Assembly: GCF_020535565.1 (NCBI RefSeq)
Contig: NZ_CP084758.1
Location: 3,237,001 to 3,301,000 of the forward strand
DNA from: Shinella sp. XGS7
Lineage (GTDB): Bacteria > Pseudomonadota > Gammaproteobacteria > Burkholderiales > Burkholderiaceae_C
Reading direction: 5' to 3'
Length of the DNA stretch: 64,000 nt
Position numbers and translations under genes: made by a program. Positions 9,245 to 19,091 of this stretch are shown in pieces. The notes beneath the pieces are model-generated. The model saw only the letters and a list, made by a program, of their open reading frames with translations, did not search any database and was not told where the DNA came from. Within the stretch, counting starts at the first letter, position 1. Every line of letters begins with the position of its first letter.

Positions 9245-9542
9245 GATTCAAGTCGCATAGTCGGGGTGCGTTGCATGCAGTGCACCACCTGGGCTGCGAG
9301 CGCTTGACTTGCTTCGGCAAGAGGGCTGGCGCCCTCGATGGCCGGGGAGGCCATCGCGTCGGAGGCTGACTTCGTGAACGAAGTCGAGGCGCGACGCGCC
9401 GGGCCGAAGACAAAATTTGGGCCCGGTGATTGATTCTACGCGGAATTCGTGGCCTGGGGCAGCCGGCGGCCTGGGTAAGCCCTCTTTGCCCTGGCCGGCG
9501 GGCGCTGGCTACACTTGCGCCCCCGCCAGAGCAAAGCCAGTC
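9245..9542. other. Intergenic region with four consecutive hairpins
   Basis: This 298-base gap separates divergent genes, so it must hold both promoters. Between 9321 and 9400 there are four adjacent inverted repeats: gagggc/gccctc (9321-9336), gatggcc/ggccatc (9337-9355), gacttcgt/acgaagtc (9368-9385) and ggcgcg/cgcgcc (9388-9400). No T-run follows any of them. They may be a structured leader, a regulator-binding array or a REP-like element. No open frame with coding character was seen. Confidence 0.6.
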
Positions 9543-10679
9543 ATGAGCGCAGTCGTCATCAGCGGTACCGGTCTGTACCGTCCGCCCCACACCATCAGCA
9601 ATGCCGAGCTGGTGGAAGCCTACAACCGCTATGCCGACCTGGAGAACGAGCGCCACGCGGCCGCCATCGCCGCCGGCGAGCGCGCGCCGCTCACGCATTC
9701 CAGCGTGGAGTTCATCGAGAAGGCTTCGGGCATCAAGCAGCGCTATGTGATCGAGAAGAGCGGGGTGCTGGACCCGCTGCGCATGTACCCGCGCTTTGCC
9801 GAGCGTGCGGACGAGCAGCTCTCCCTGATGGCCGAAATCGCGGTGGACGCCGCGCGCCAGGCCCTGGCCCAGGCCGGCAAGAGCGGTGCCGATGTGGATG
9901 CGGTGCTTTGCGCCTCGGCCAATATGCAGCGCGCCTACCCGGCCATGGCCATCGAGATCCAGCAGGCCCTGGGCGCGGGCGGCTATGGCTTCGACATGAA
10001 TGTGGCCTGCTCCTCGGCCACCTTTGCCCTGGAGCAGGCGGTCAACGCGGTGCGCGCCGGCACGGCTCGCTGCGTGCTGGTGGTCAACCCCGAGATCACC
10101 TCGGCCCATCTGGAGTGGAAGGACCGCGACTGCCACTTCATCTTCGGGGATGTCTGCACCGCCCTGATCGTTGAGCGGGCTGAGACCGCCACCGCGGCCG
10201 AGACCTGGGAGGTGCTGGGCACCAAGCTGGCCACCCAGTTCTCCAACAATATCCGCAACAACTTCGGCTTCATGAACCGCGCTGAGGACAGCGATCCGCT
10301 GGCGCGTGACAAGACCTTCCGCCAGGAGGGCCGCAAGGTCTTCAAGGACGTGGTACCCCTGGCCGCTGCCCATATCGAGCAGCACCTGGCCAGCCTGGGC
10401 CTGACGCCCGCGGGCGTGCGCCGCTTCTGGCTGCACCAGGCCAATCTGGGCATGAACCAGCTGGTGATCAAGAAGCTGCTGGGCCAGGACGGCGCCGAGC
10501 TGGATCCGGCCGTGGCGCCCCTGATCCTGGACGAGTACGCCAACACCGCCTCGGCCGGCTCCATCATCGCCTTCCACAGCCATCGCCAGGGCCTGGCGGC
10601 GGGCGAGCTGGGCGTGATCTGCTCTTTCGGCGCCGGCTACTCGGTGGGCAGCGTGGTGCTGAAGAAGCGTGGCAACTAG
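9543..10679 (+). CDS. Beta-ketoacyl-ACP synthase III-family enzyme
   Basis: A 378-residue thiolase-fold condensing enzyme, longer than the classic FabH (about 320). The catalytic triad is visible: Cys156 (NVACSSATF), His298 ([11 protein letters not shown]) and Asn334 ([11 protein letters not shown]). The extended N-terminus ([21 protein letters not shown]) and the [14 protein letters not shown] block match the long KAS III-like group related to PA3286 of Pseudomonas, which starts fatty-acid synthesis from acyl-CoA. That assignment is from memory of the family. ATG 9543 was chosen because homologous sequence starts there. Its TAG stop overlaps the stop of the convergent receptor gene in the palindrome ctag. 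Confidence 0.82.
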   Translation: MSAVVISGTGLYRPPHTISNAELVEAYNRYADLENERHAAAIAAGERAPLTHSSVEFIEKASGIKQRYVIEKSGVLDPLRMYPRFAERADEQLSLMAEIAVDAARQALAQAGKSGADVDAVLCASANMQRAYPAMAIEIQQALGAGGYGFDMNVACSSATFALEQAVNAVRAGTARCVLVVNPEITSAHLEWKDRDCHFIFGDVCTALIVERAETATAAETWEVLGTKLATQFSNNIRNNFGFMNRAEDSDPLARDKTFRQEGRKVFKDVVPLAAAHIEQHLASLGLTPAGVRRFWLHQANLGMNQLVIKKLLGQDGAELDPAVAPLILDEYANTASAGSIIAFHSHRQGLAAGELGVICSFGAGYSVGSVVLKKRGN

Positions 10680-12220
10680 AGCCTGAAACGCGAGACCGCT
10701 GCGCCGAGCACCCCGGCCTGCTGGCGCAGGCTCTCGGCGGCGGCGTTGGCTTCCTCCACCATGGCGGCGTTCTGCTGGGTCATCTGGTCCATCTGGTTGA
10801 CGGCCGCCCCCAGCTGGTTCATGCCCTCGCTCTGCTCGGCGCTGGCCGCGCTGATCTGCTGGATCAGGCTGGAGAGCCCCTGCACCTCGCCCACCAGGCC
10901 CTCGATGCTCTGGCCGGCCTCGTGCACCAGGCGGGCCCCGCCCTCGACCTCGGCATTGCTGCGGCCGATCAGGTCCTTGATCTCGCGCGCCGCGCCGGCC
11001 GAGCGCTGGGCCAGGGCCCGCACCTCGGTGGCCACCACGGCAAAGCCCTTGCCATGCTCCCCGGCGCGGGCCGCCTCCACCGCGGCATTCAGGGCCAGGA
11101 TATTGGTCTGGAAGGCAATGCCGTCGATCACGCCGATGATGTCGGCAATGCGCGCCGCGCTGGCCGAGATGGCCTCCATGGAACTCACCACCTGGCGCAC
11201 CCGCTCGCCGCCGGTGATGGCCGTGCCCGCGGCACGGCCCGCGCGCTCGGCCGCCTCGCGGGCGATCTGGGCATTGGTCTGCACGGTGGAGCTCAGCTCC
11301 TCCATGGCCGCCGCGGTCTGCTCCAGATTGCTGGCCTGCTGCTCGGTGCGCAAGCTCAGGCTGGCGCTGGCCCCGGCGATTTCCTGAGAGCTGCCGCCGA
11401 TGGAGTCGGCGCTGTCACGCACCTGCGCCACCAGGCCGCTCAGGGCCACGCTCATGGTCTGCAGCGAGCCCAGCAGCTGGGCCGTCTCGTCCTGACCGCT
11501 GACCTGGATGCGGGTGCTCAGATCCCCTTCGGCCACGCGCCCGGTGAGCTGCACCGCCTTCAGCAAGGGGCCGGTGATGGCGCGGCTCACCCGCCAGCTC
11601 AGCAGCAGCAGGCTCAGGGCCGCCGTGACGGTGGCGCCCAGCATCAGGCCGCGGGCCTAGCGTGCATCCTGGGCGCCGGCCTGCTCTACCAGAGCGGCCT
11701 CGGCCTCGATCAGGCCGCTGATTTCCTCCATGCGGGTCTCCAGGGTCTTGAAGTCGCGCGAGAAGCTCTCCAGTCCGGCGTGGGCGGCCGTGCTGTCGCT
11801 CAAACCCAGAGCCACCAGGCGCTCGGCCTGCTGCAGATAGCGTTCCAGGGCCGGCGCGGTTTCCCGCACGGCGCGGCCCACCGCGTCGCCCAGGGCCAGG
11901 CCCTGCAGCTGCTTCATGGCCTCGCGGAACTCGCCCTGGTGCTCGCGCAGATCGGCCTCGATCTCGGCGCGCTCGGCCTGGGCCCGCTGCGCCTGCTCGC
12001 CGGCCAGCACCGCGCGCAGCACATCGGCACGCAGTGCGTCGTGCATCATGTCGGCCTGCATCTGGGCCTTGAGTGCGGTGCCGGTCAGCATCAGGGCGGC
12101 GTTGCCGGCGGCCAGGCGCTCGGTGGCCAGCCAGCCGGCGCTGGCCAGGCCCAGCACGAACAGCAGGCCCAGCGCGCTCAGGGCCATCAGGCGTTGACGG
12201 ATGGTCAGGGGCAAAGCCAT
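10676..12220 (-). pseudogene. Methyl-accepting chemotaxis protein interrupted by in-frame TAG
   Basis: Two segments in the same reading frame together make one normal receptor of about 514 codons. The N-terminal part (12220-11660) has a first membrane helix (LMALSALGLLFVLGLASAGW) and a four-helix-bundle sensor. A TAG at 11659-11657 is codon 188. The frame then continues through a second membrane helix, HAMP and a full methyl-accepting signalling domain with the conserved hairpin tip ([21 protein letters not shown]). The stop falls just before the second membrane helix. A single C-to-T change from CAG would explain it. ATG 11644 could restart translation. A sequencing error or suppression cannot be excluded. 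Confidence 0.8.
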
Positions 12221-12279
12221 GGCAGGGCTCCCGTGGTGATGAGGGCAAGAGACCGGCGCGCCGCGTCGGCACGCCGGAC

Positions 12280-13101
12280 TCAGCGCTTGATCGACAGGCC
12301 CAGGGTCCAGCCCCAGTCGGGGCTCTCGCGGGTCAGACCGCGGAACAGGGCCAGGTCCAGCTGCAACCAGGGCTGGAGCTGCCAGGCCAGGCCGGTGTCG
12401 GCCGTCCAGACCTGACCCCCGTGACGCTTGGGCGCCAGTTGCTGGCCGGCCAGCTCCACAAAGCCGCGCAGGCCTTCGCCCAGCTGCCGTCCCAGCACGC
12501 CGGCCAGGATGCCGCCCCAGTAGCGCCGCCCCTGCTCATCGCGTTCACGGAACAGGCCTGGCATGAGCCCGGCGCTCCAGCCGCCCGGCAGCTCCCACTC
12601 GGCCACCAGGCGCAGCGACGGGCGCCAGCCCTGGCCGCGGAACTCGCGCGAGCCGGTGGGGCCGTCCAGATGCAGCAGCCAGGCCGTGCCGGGGCGGCCA
12701 CTGGCCTCGTCGCCGTCCTGCCAGTGCCATTTGAGGCCCAGGGCCGTGTCGGCCATGCCGCGGCGGCGCTGGGTACCTTCGGGCCCGTCCTCGTGCAGGT
12801 GCAGCCACCCGTCGGTCTCCAGGCGCAGCTCCAGCGTCTCGCCGACGCCCAGGCGCAGCAGGGTGGGGGTGGATCGCAGGCGGCTGCGCAGGCCGTTGCC
12901 GCGGCTGCGCTCCTGGGCGATGCTGGTTTCCAGCTGGCAGCGGCCGGCACCGACCACATCGCTGGATTCCACGAAGTCGGGCCGGTCGGTGACGATGGCT
13001 TCGTCTTCCTGGGCCTGGCCGGAGCCGCTCAGGACAAGCAGCGCGGTGGCCAGACAGAAGGTGCGCATGGAGCGGCCCCCGGCACTCAAGGCATGCGGCA
13101 T
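12280..13101 (-). CDS. Putative outer-membrane transporter, phenol MetA-degradation-like
   Basis: A 273-residue exported protein. ATG 13101 follows an AGGGAG motif and gives a leader ending in a hydrophobic core and SGSGQAQ, consistent with signal peptidase I cleavage; ATG 13068 is an alternative. The mature start TDRPDFVESSDVVGAGRCQ matches the opening strand of the MetA-pathway/transporter family of outer-membrane beta-barrels. Alternating hydrophobic strands continue to a terminal WTLGLSIKR. The substrate cannot be read from sequence. It is upstream of the broken receptor gene on the same strand (59-base gap). Confidence 0.6.
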   Translation of the reverse strand: MPHALSAGGRSMRTFCLATALLVLSGSGQAQEDEAIVTDRPDFVESSDVVGAGRCQLETSIAQERSRGNGLRSRLRSTPTLLRLGVGETLELRLETDGWLHLHEDGPEGTQRRRGMADTALGLKWHWQDGDEASGRPGTAWLLHLDGPTGSREFRGQGWRPSLRLVAEWELPGGWSAGLMPGLFRERDEQGRRYWGGILAGVLGRQLGEGLRGFVELAGQQLAPKRHGGQVWTADTGLAWQLQPWLQLDLALFRGLTRESPDWGWTLGLSIKR

Positions 13102-13195
13102 ATCGGCTCCCTGATCCGATGATGGCCGGACCATCCGAGCGCCGCCGCGCGCTTTTGCCGAGATCAGTCGGGCCTGTTGCCCAGGCGCCGCAGGC

Positions 13196-15544
13196 TCAGG
13201 GGCGCGGGGCGCTGCCTGCGGCGGGCAGGCCGGGCGGCGCGGCCGAGGCCGCAGCCGGCGCCGAGGCCGCGGTGTCGGCATCGCTGATCGCGGCCACGCC
13301 GGCACTGCCGGTGAATTCCTCAAAGCGCCAGTCGCCGTCCTGATGCACCACACCCTCCACCGGGGTGAGTTCGCGCACCGGCACGCCCTTGAGCGCCTCG
13401 GCCATCAGCTCCACCCAGGCGGGCAGGGCCAGGCCGCCGCCGGACTCGCGCTCGCCCAGGCTGCGCGGCTGGTCGTAGCCCATCCAGACCACGGCGGCCA
13501 GGGTGGGGTGGAAGCCGGCGAACCAGGCGTCCACGGCGTCGTTGGTGGTGCCGGTCTTGCCGTAGATGTCGCCGCGGCGCAGGGCGGCGCCGGCGCGGGC
13601 GGCGGTGCCGCTGCGCGTGACCTCCTGCAGCAGGCTGCTCATCACGAAGGCATTGCGGGCGGAGATGGCGCGCTTGTCCTCGCTGGGGCTTTCTGCCGGT
13701 GCCTCGTAGAGCAGCTGACCCTTGGCATCCACCACCTTGGCGATGACGCTGGGCTTGAGCAGGAAGCCGCCATTGGCGAACACCGCGTAGGCGCTGGCCA
13801 TCTGCATGGGCGTGACGGCGCCCGCGCCCAGGGCCAGGGTCAGGTTGTCGGGCTGCTTCTCGGCCTCCAGGCCGAAGCGGGCCACCCAGTCGCGCACCGG
13901 GCCGGGGCCCAGCTGCTGCAGCACGCGGATGGTGACCATGTTCTTGGACTTGGCCAGGGCCTGGCGCACGCTCATGGGGCCGTCGAACTGGCCGTCGGAG
14001 TTCTTGGGTGCCCAGTCCCCGATCACGATGGGCGCGTCCTCCACCACGGTGGCCGGGGTGATGCCCTGCTCCAGCGCCGCCGAGTAGACGAAGGGCTTGA
14101 AGCTGGAGCCTGGCTGACGCCAGGCCTGGGTGGCGTGGTTGAACTGGTTCTTGGCGAAGTCAAAGCCGCCCACCAGGGCGCGCACCCGGCCGCTGCCGGG
14201 CTCCAGGGCCACCAGGGCGCCCTCGGCCTCTGGCGACTGGGTGATGGCCCAGGCGCCCTTGGGGTCGGCCTTGCTGGGCGCGCCGCGCAGCACCCGGATG
14301 ATGGCGCCGGGCGTCAGGCGCAGCTCGGCCTTGGCCTTGGGGCTCAGGGCGCTGGCGGCGGCGCGCAGGCCGTCGCCGGCGATGCTGATGTCCTCGCCGC
14401 TTTGCAGGCTGGCCAGCACCTTGGTGGGGGAGGCCTCGGTGACCACGGCGGCGCGCAGATCGTCGTTGTCCGGGTGCTCGGCCAGGGCCTTGGCGATGGC
14501 GGCGTCGCGATCGGCCTCGTTGGCGGGCAGCTCGATGCGGCCTTCGGGGCCGCGGTAGGGCTTGCGGCGCTCGTGTTCCATCAGGCTGCGGCGCAGGCCG
14601 CGGTAGGCGGCAGCCTGCTCGCCCGACTCCAGCGTGGTGAAGACCTGCAGGCCCAGGGTGTAGGCCTCGTCGCCATACTGGGCGTGGATCTGCTGACGCA
14701 CCATCTCGGCCACGAACTCGGCGTGCAGGCGCGGGTCCTGGGCGCTGCGGATGTGCAGCTTCTCGGCCTTGGCGGCCTCCAGCTGGGCGTCGTCGATCAG
14801 GCCCAGCTCGTGCATGCGTCCCAGCACCACATGCTGGCGGCGCTGGGCCCGGGCGGGGTTGACCACCGGGTTGGCATAAATGGGGTTCTTGGGCAGGCCC
14901 GCCAGCATGGCGGTCTCGGCCAGGCTCAGCTCGGTGAGCGGCTTGCCGAAGTAGATGCGCGCGGCGGCCTCGAAACCGTAGGCCTTCTGACCCAGATAGA
15001 TCTGGTTCATATAGATCTCGAGGATCTGCTGCTTGCTGAGCGTGGCCTCCATCTTGAAGGTCAGCAGCATCTCGATGAATTTGCGGCTGTAGAGCTTCTG
15101 CTTGGTCAGGTAGAAGTCGCGTGCCAGCTGCTGGGTGATGGTGGAGCCACCGCCCTTGCGACTCATGCTGGTGAGGTTGCCGGCCGCGGCGCGCAGGATG
15201 CCGGTGAGCGAGATGCCGCCATGCGTGTAGAACTCGTGGTCCTCGATGGCCAGCAGGGCGTCCTGCATGCTCTTGGGGATCTGGTCCAGGGGCAGGTAGC
15301 GGCGCCGCTCGGTGCCGAACTCGCCGATCTGCACCCCATCGGCCGTGTAGACGCGCAGGGGCTGCTTGGGCCGGTAGTCGGTCAGCTCGGAGAGATCGGG
15401 CAGGGTGGGGTAGATCAGCACCGCGGCCGTGGCCAGCAGCAGCACGAGGCCGGCGAAGCCGGCGCCGGCAATGATCAGCAGGCGGCGCACCAGGCCGCGG
15501 CGGTGCTCGGGCACCAGGGCCAGCAGGCGGGAAAAGGGATTCAA
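13196..15544 (-). CDS. mrcA: Penicillin-binding protein 1A
   Basis: A bifunctional peptidoglycan synthase of 782 residues, anchored by one helix near residues 22-45. The GT51 glycosyltransferase domain shows the catalytic Glu101 (AIEDHEFYTHGG) and GGSTITQQLARDF. The transpeptidase domain shows the SxxK motif (Ser480-Lys483 in QPGSSFKPF), SKN and KTGTTND. The C-terminus is an Ala/Pro-rich tail. The apparent start is TTG 15544 without a clear ribosome-binding site, so the exact start is uncertain. It is divergent from sbcB. Confidence 0.92.
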   Translation of the reverse strand: MNPFSRLLALVPEHRRGLVRRLLIIAGAGFAGLVLLLATAAVLIYPTLPDLSELTDYRPKQPLRVYTADGVQIGEFGTERRRYLPLDQIPKSMQDALLAIEDHEFYTHGGISLTGILRAAAGNLTSMSRKGGGSTITQQLARDFYLTKQKLYSRKFIEMLLTFKMEATLSKQQILEIYMNQIYLGQKAYGFEAAARIYFGKPLTELSLAETAMLAGLPKNPIYANPVVNPARAQRRQHVVLGRMHELGLIDDAQLEAAKAEKLHIRSAQDPRLHAEFVAEMVRQQIHAQYGDEAYTLGLQVFTTLESGEQAAAYRGLRRSLMEHERRKPYRGPEGRIELPANEADRDAAIAKALAEHPDNDDLRAAVVTEASPTKVLASLQSGEDISIAGDGLRAAASALSPKAKAELRLTPGAIIRVLRGAPSKADPKGAWAITQSPEAEGALVALEPGSGRVRALVGGFDFAKNQFNHATQAWRQPGSSFKPFVYSAALEQGITPATVVEDAPIVIGDWAPKNSDGQFDGPMSVRQALAKSKNMVTIRVLQQLGPGPVRDWVARFGLEAEKQPDNLTLALGAGAVTPMQMASAYAVFANGGFLLKPSVIAKVVDAKGQLLYEAPAESPSEDKRAISARNAFVMSSLLQEVTRSGTAARAGAALRRGDIYGKTGTTNDAVDAWFAGFHPTLAAVVWMGYDQPRSLGERESGGGLALPAWVELMAEALKGVPVRELTPVEGVVHQDGDWRFEEFTGSAGVAAISDADTAASAPAAASAAPPGLPAAGSAPRP

Positions 15545-15639
15545 GAGCAGCGTCGCGTGGGCTATGGCGAAGCGGCCATTATGACCAGGGCGGCTGACGG
15601 GGCGGCAAAGCGGCCGCGGCTATCGGTTATCGTGCCGCC

Positions 15640-17088
15640 ATGCAAGAGTTTTCCTTTTTCTGGCACGACTACGAGACCTTTGGCCGCGTGCCGCGCCGCG
15701 ACCGCCCGGCCCAGTTTGCCGGCCTGCGCACCGATGCCGAGCTCAATGAGATCGGCGAGCCCCTGATGGTCTACTGCCGCCCGGCCGATGACTATCTGCC
15801 GGATCCTGAGTCCTGCCTGCTTACCGGCATCCTGCCCCAGACCTGTCTGGCCCAGGGCCTGCCCGAGCATGAGTTCGCCGCGGCCATCGAGCAGGCCCTG
15901 TCCCTGCCGGGTACCGTGGGCCTGGGCTACAACACCATACGCTTCGACGACGAGGTGACCCGCCACCTCTTCTGGCGCAATCTGATCGATCCCTATGCCC
16001 GCGAGTGGCAGAACGGCTGCGGCCGCTGGGACCTGCTGGATGTGGTGCGCTGCGCCTATGCCCTGCGCCCCGAGGGCATCCAGTGGCCCCGGCATGAAGA
16101 CGGCCGCCCCTCCTTCAAGCTGGAGCACCTGACCGCCGCCAACGGCCTGAGCCACGAGGCGGCGCACGATGCGCTCTCGGACGTGCGCGCCACCATCGCC
16201 CTGGCCCGGTTGCTGCGCGAGAAGCAGCCCAAGCTCTTCGAGTTCTGCCTGAAGCTGCGCAAGAAGGAGGCGGTGCAGGCCGAGATGGGCGTGGGCAAGC
16301 CTTTTCTGCACGTCTCGGGCATGTATGGCCCGGAGCGTGGCTGCATCGCCCTGGTCTGGCCCCTGGCCCCGCACCCGACCAACAAGAACGAGCTGATCGT
16401 CTGGGACCTGTCGGTGGACCCGCAGGAGCTGTTCGGGCTGGACGCGGCCAGCATCCGCCTGCGCATGTTCAGCAAGCAGGAGGCCCTGCCCGAGGGCGTG
16501 AGCCGCCTGCCCATCAAGACCATCCACATCAACAAGTCGCCGGTGGTGATTGGCAATCTCAAGACCCTTTCGCCGGCCATGGCCGAGCGCTGGGGGCTGG
16601 ACATGGCCCAGGGCCTGGCGCACGCCCAGACCCTGGCCGAGCGCGGCGCGGCGCTGGCCGGACTCTGGGCCCAGGTCTTCCAGCGCGAGCCTCTGCCGCC
16701 GCTGGATGTGGACGAAGACCTCTACGGCGGCTTCCTCAGCAATGACGATCGGCGTGCGCTGCAGCGCGTGCGCGAGCTGCCACCGGAGCAGCTGGGCCAG
16801 CGCGTGGCCCAGGGGCGGCTGGGCTTTGCCGATGCCCGCCTGGACGAGCTGGTGTTCCGCTGGCGCGCCCGCAACCACCCCGAGACCCTGAACGCGCAGG
16901 AGCGTGAGCGCTGGCAGGCGCACCGCGCCGCGCGCCTGCTGGACGGGAAGGGGGGCGCCCAGACCCTGAGCGCCTTCTTCGAGCGCATCGATGCCCTCAG
17001 CGAGAACCTGGCCGAGGACGACGAGCGCGGCCAGGACATCCTGGGCGCGCTCTACGAGTACGCCGAACAGATCGCGCCGGAGCGCTGA
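15640..17088 (+). CDS. sbcB: Exodeoxyribonuclease I
   Basis: A 482-residue 3'-5' exonuclease for single-stranded DNA used in recombination and mismatch repair. The DEDD exonuclease motifs are present: WHDYETFG near residue 10, GYNTIRFDDEVTRHLFWRN, and AHDALSDVRATIALA. The SH3-like and helical C-terminal domains typical of ExoI follow, and the length agrees with the E. coli enzyme. It is convergent with the broken solute-binding gene, with only 9 bases between their ends. Confidence 0.93.
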   Translation: MQEFSFFWHDYETFGRVPRRDRPAQFAGLRTDAELNEIGEPLMVYCRPADDYLPDPESCLLTGILPQTCLAQGLPEHEFAAAIEQALSLPGTVGLGYNTIRFDDEVTRHLFWRNLIDPYAREWQNGCGRWDLLDVVRCAYALRPEGIQWPRHEDGRPSFKLEHLTAANGLSHEAAHDALSDVRATIALARLLREKQPKLFEFCLKLRKKEAVQAEMGVGKPFLHVSGMYGPERGCIALVWPLAPHPTNKNELIVWDLSVDPQELFGLDAASIRLRMFSKQEALPEGVSRLPIKTIHINKSPVVIGNLKTLSPAMAERWGLDMAQGLAHAQTLAERGAALAGLWAQVFQREPLPPLDVDEDLYGGFLSNDDRRALQRVRELPPEQLGQRVAQGRLGFADARLDELVFRWRARNHPETLNAQERERWQAHRAARLLDGKGGAQTLSAFFERIDALSENLAEDDERGQDILGALYEYAEQIAPER

Positions 17089-17097
17089 GCCACTGGC

Positions 17098-17900
17098 TTA
17101 CAGCCAGCGGGCGCTGCGCTGCAACAGCCGGGCCAGCTCGCCGCTGGTCTGCAATTCGGCCAGGCCCTTGTTGAGCATGGGCAGATGCATGCTCGCCTGG
17201 CGCGATAGCGCCGTGTAAAGGGGCTGCTCGGCCAGGGCAGGCTCCAGCCAGACCAGGGCCGTGGCTGCCTCGCGCAGCTGGGTCTGCAGCAGATGGTGGG
17301 CCACACCCTGGTCCACCAGGGCCAGGTCCACCCGGCCCGCCAGCAGCTTGCGCAGATTGCCGAGGTCGTCCACCGCTTCGTCCCGCTCGAGCCGCAGCCG
17401 CTCGAAGGCGGGCGGGTTGACATAGTCGCGCACCGTGCCCACGCGCAGGCCCGCCAGACGGCTGGGGTCCCGGACCGAGATGGCGCTGCCGGCTCGCGCC
17501 ATGAAGCCGATGCGGCTGTTCAGGCCCAGGGGGCGCCCATAGCTCAGAAAGCGGTCCCGCTCCGGGCTGTGCCACAGGCCCACGGCCCCGTCCCAGGCGC
17601 CGCGCTGCAGCTCGGACAGGGCGCGCACCCAGGGGCGGAAATGCAACTCCAGCCCCCAGCCCTGGCGGGCCAGGGCGGCGCGGGTGATCTGGGCGGCAAT
17701 GCCCCCGCCCTCCAGCCGGGCCGAGGTGTAGGGGGGAATTCGGTGCTGACCAGGCGCAGCTGGCCCGGTTTGGCCGCGTCGGCGGCCCGCAGGCTCAGGG
17801 CGGCACCCAGGCCCAGCAGGGCTTGCAGGCTGCGGCGCCGGCCGGGCAGGGCGAGCTCGGCGGTCGGGGCGGTCAGGTTGCGACGGGGCGGGGGCAGCAC
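17098..17900 (-). pseudogene. Amino-acid-type solute-binding protein, frameshifted
   Basis: The body (SARLEGGGIAAQITRAAL through to the end) is a family 3 periplasmic solute-binding protein, with VGTVRDYVNPPAFERL and DLALVDQGVAHHLL blocks. The signal peptide (RRRSLQALLGLGAALSLRAADA) and first strand LRLVSTEFPP lie in another frame. The switch is at a run of six G (17731-17736 on the plus strand); seven would restore FPPYTSARLEGGG. This is either a real homopolymer deletion or a sequencing error. The start is unclear: GTG 17900 is likely, ATG 18047 possible. It stands alone without transporter genes. Confidence 0.7.
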
Positions 17901-18097
17901 GGTGGACAAGGGGCGGGAGTGGCCGGCGGCCGGGGGAGCGGCACCGATTGTGAGGGGGCCGGGCGGCCCGAGCGTGACAGGCTGGCCTTGCGGTCCGGCG
18001 AATAAATGGGGGCAAGGCCGGTTTTCGGGGTTTTCGGCAGCGCACAAACGCGCTACACCTGCAATAGTGCAGGTGCACCCGGCCCAAGGAGATGTGG

Positions 18098-19051
18098 ATG
18101 CAAACCCCCGCCCAGGCTTCCCCCGCGAACAGCCCCTCAGAATCCGGCGACATCGTCGCGGCCCGCATGCGCGCCCTGATGGTGCGCGCGCCGCTGGCCA
18201 CCGGCTTCGTCCACAACGGGCGCTTCGAGGTGGTCAGCGAACATTTCAACCATCTCTTCGGTCATGGCGACGAGACCGATCTGAGCGGCCAGGACTGCCG
18301 CGTCGTTCATGTCTCCGAGGCCGCCTTCGCCGGTGTGCAGGAACGTGTGGGCGCGGCCTTCGCGGCCGGCCGTCCGCTGGACGAGGAGGTGGAGTATGTG
18401 CGGCGGGATGGCAGCCGCTTCTGGGGCCGCCTGCAGGCGACGCCGGTGCACTGGGATGCGCCGTCCGGCGAGGCCTTGTGGATCGTGCAGGACGTGACGG
18501 CCGCCCGACTGCTGCGCATGCAGCCCACCTGGACCGCCAAGCACGACGCGCTGACCGAGCTGGCCAATCGCCGTGAATTCGAGCGCCGCCTGGCCGAGCA
18601 TGTGGGCAGTCGGCGGCACGAGCCGGTGTCCATGCTCTGGGTGGACGTGGACCGCTTCAAGGACGTGATCCAGGGCATGGGCCCCGAGGTGGCCGACCAT
18701 TTCCTCTACGGGCTGGGCCAGATGCTGGTGACCAAGGTGCGGGCCTCCGATCTGGTGGCGCGCATCGAGAAGGACTGCTTTGCCGTGCTGCTGCCCGACT
18801 GCGACCAGCACTACGCCGCCATCGTGGCCGAGAAGATGCGCTCCTCCATCGCCGCCTACCGCCTGCGCTGGGGCCTGCACCGCACGCGCGTCAAGGCCTG
18901 TGTGGGCGTGGTCCAGCTGCAGCCACAGCTGGAAAGCGTGGACTCGGTCATCGCTGCAGCCACCCTGGCCTGTGCCGAGGCCAAGGCCGCGGGCGGAGAC
19001 AGCGTGCGCGTCTTCGTCTCGCAGGCCAGCATGGAGCAGCTGGCGGGCTGA
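18098..19051 (+). CDS. PAS-GGDEF protein with degenerate active site
   Basis: A 317-residue cytoplasmic signalling protein. Residues 25-140 look like a PAS domain (RRDGSRFWGRLQATPVHW). The rest is a GGDEF-type domain: HDALTELANRR, WVDVDRFKDV and the C-terminal blocks are recognisable. The GGDEF motif itself reads EKDCF (224-228), so diguanylate cyclase activity is unlikely. It may act as a binding or regulatory partner. ATG 18098 is 7 bases after AAGGA, while ATG 18092 is too close, which decides the start. It is divergent from the frameshifted binding-protein gene. Confidence 0.78.
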   Translation: MQTPAQASPANSPSESGDIVAARMRALMVRAPLATGFVHNGRFEVVSEHFNHLFGHGDETDLSGQDCRVVHVSEAAFAGVQERVGAAFAAGRPLDEEVEYVRRDGSRFWGRLQATPVHWDAPSGEALWIVQDVTAARLLRMQPTWTAKHDALTELANRREFERRLAEHVGSRRHEPVSMLWVDVDRFKDVIQGMGPEVADHFLYGLGQMLVTKVRASDLVARIEKDCFAVLLPDCDQHYAAIVAEKMRSSIAAYRLRWGLHRTRVKACVGVVQLQPQLESVDSVIAAATLACAEAKAAGGDSVRVFVSQASMEQLAG

Positions 19052-19091
19052 GCCTTCGCGGCTGTTAGGGCACTTACGGCACTGACGGCAC

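Noticed and set aside
13343-15766. Very long open frame opposite mrcA
   Set aside because: It mirrors the codon pattern of PBP1A, shows no recognisable domain and has a biased Gly/His/Leu composition.
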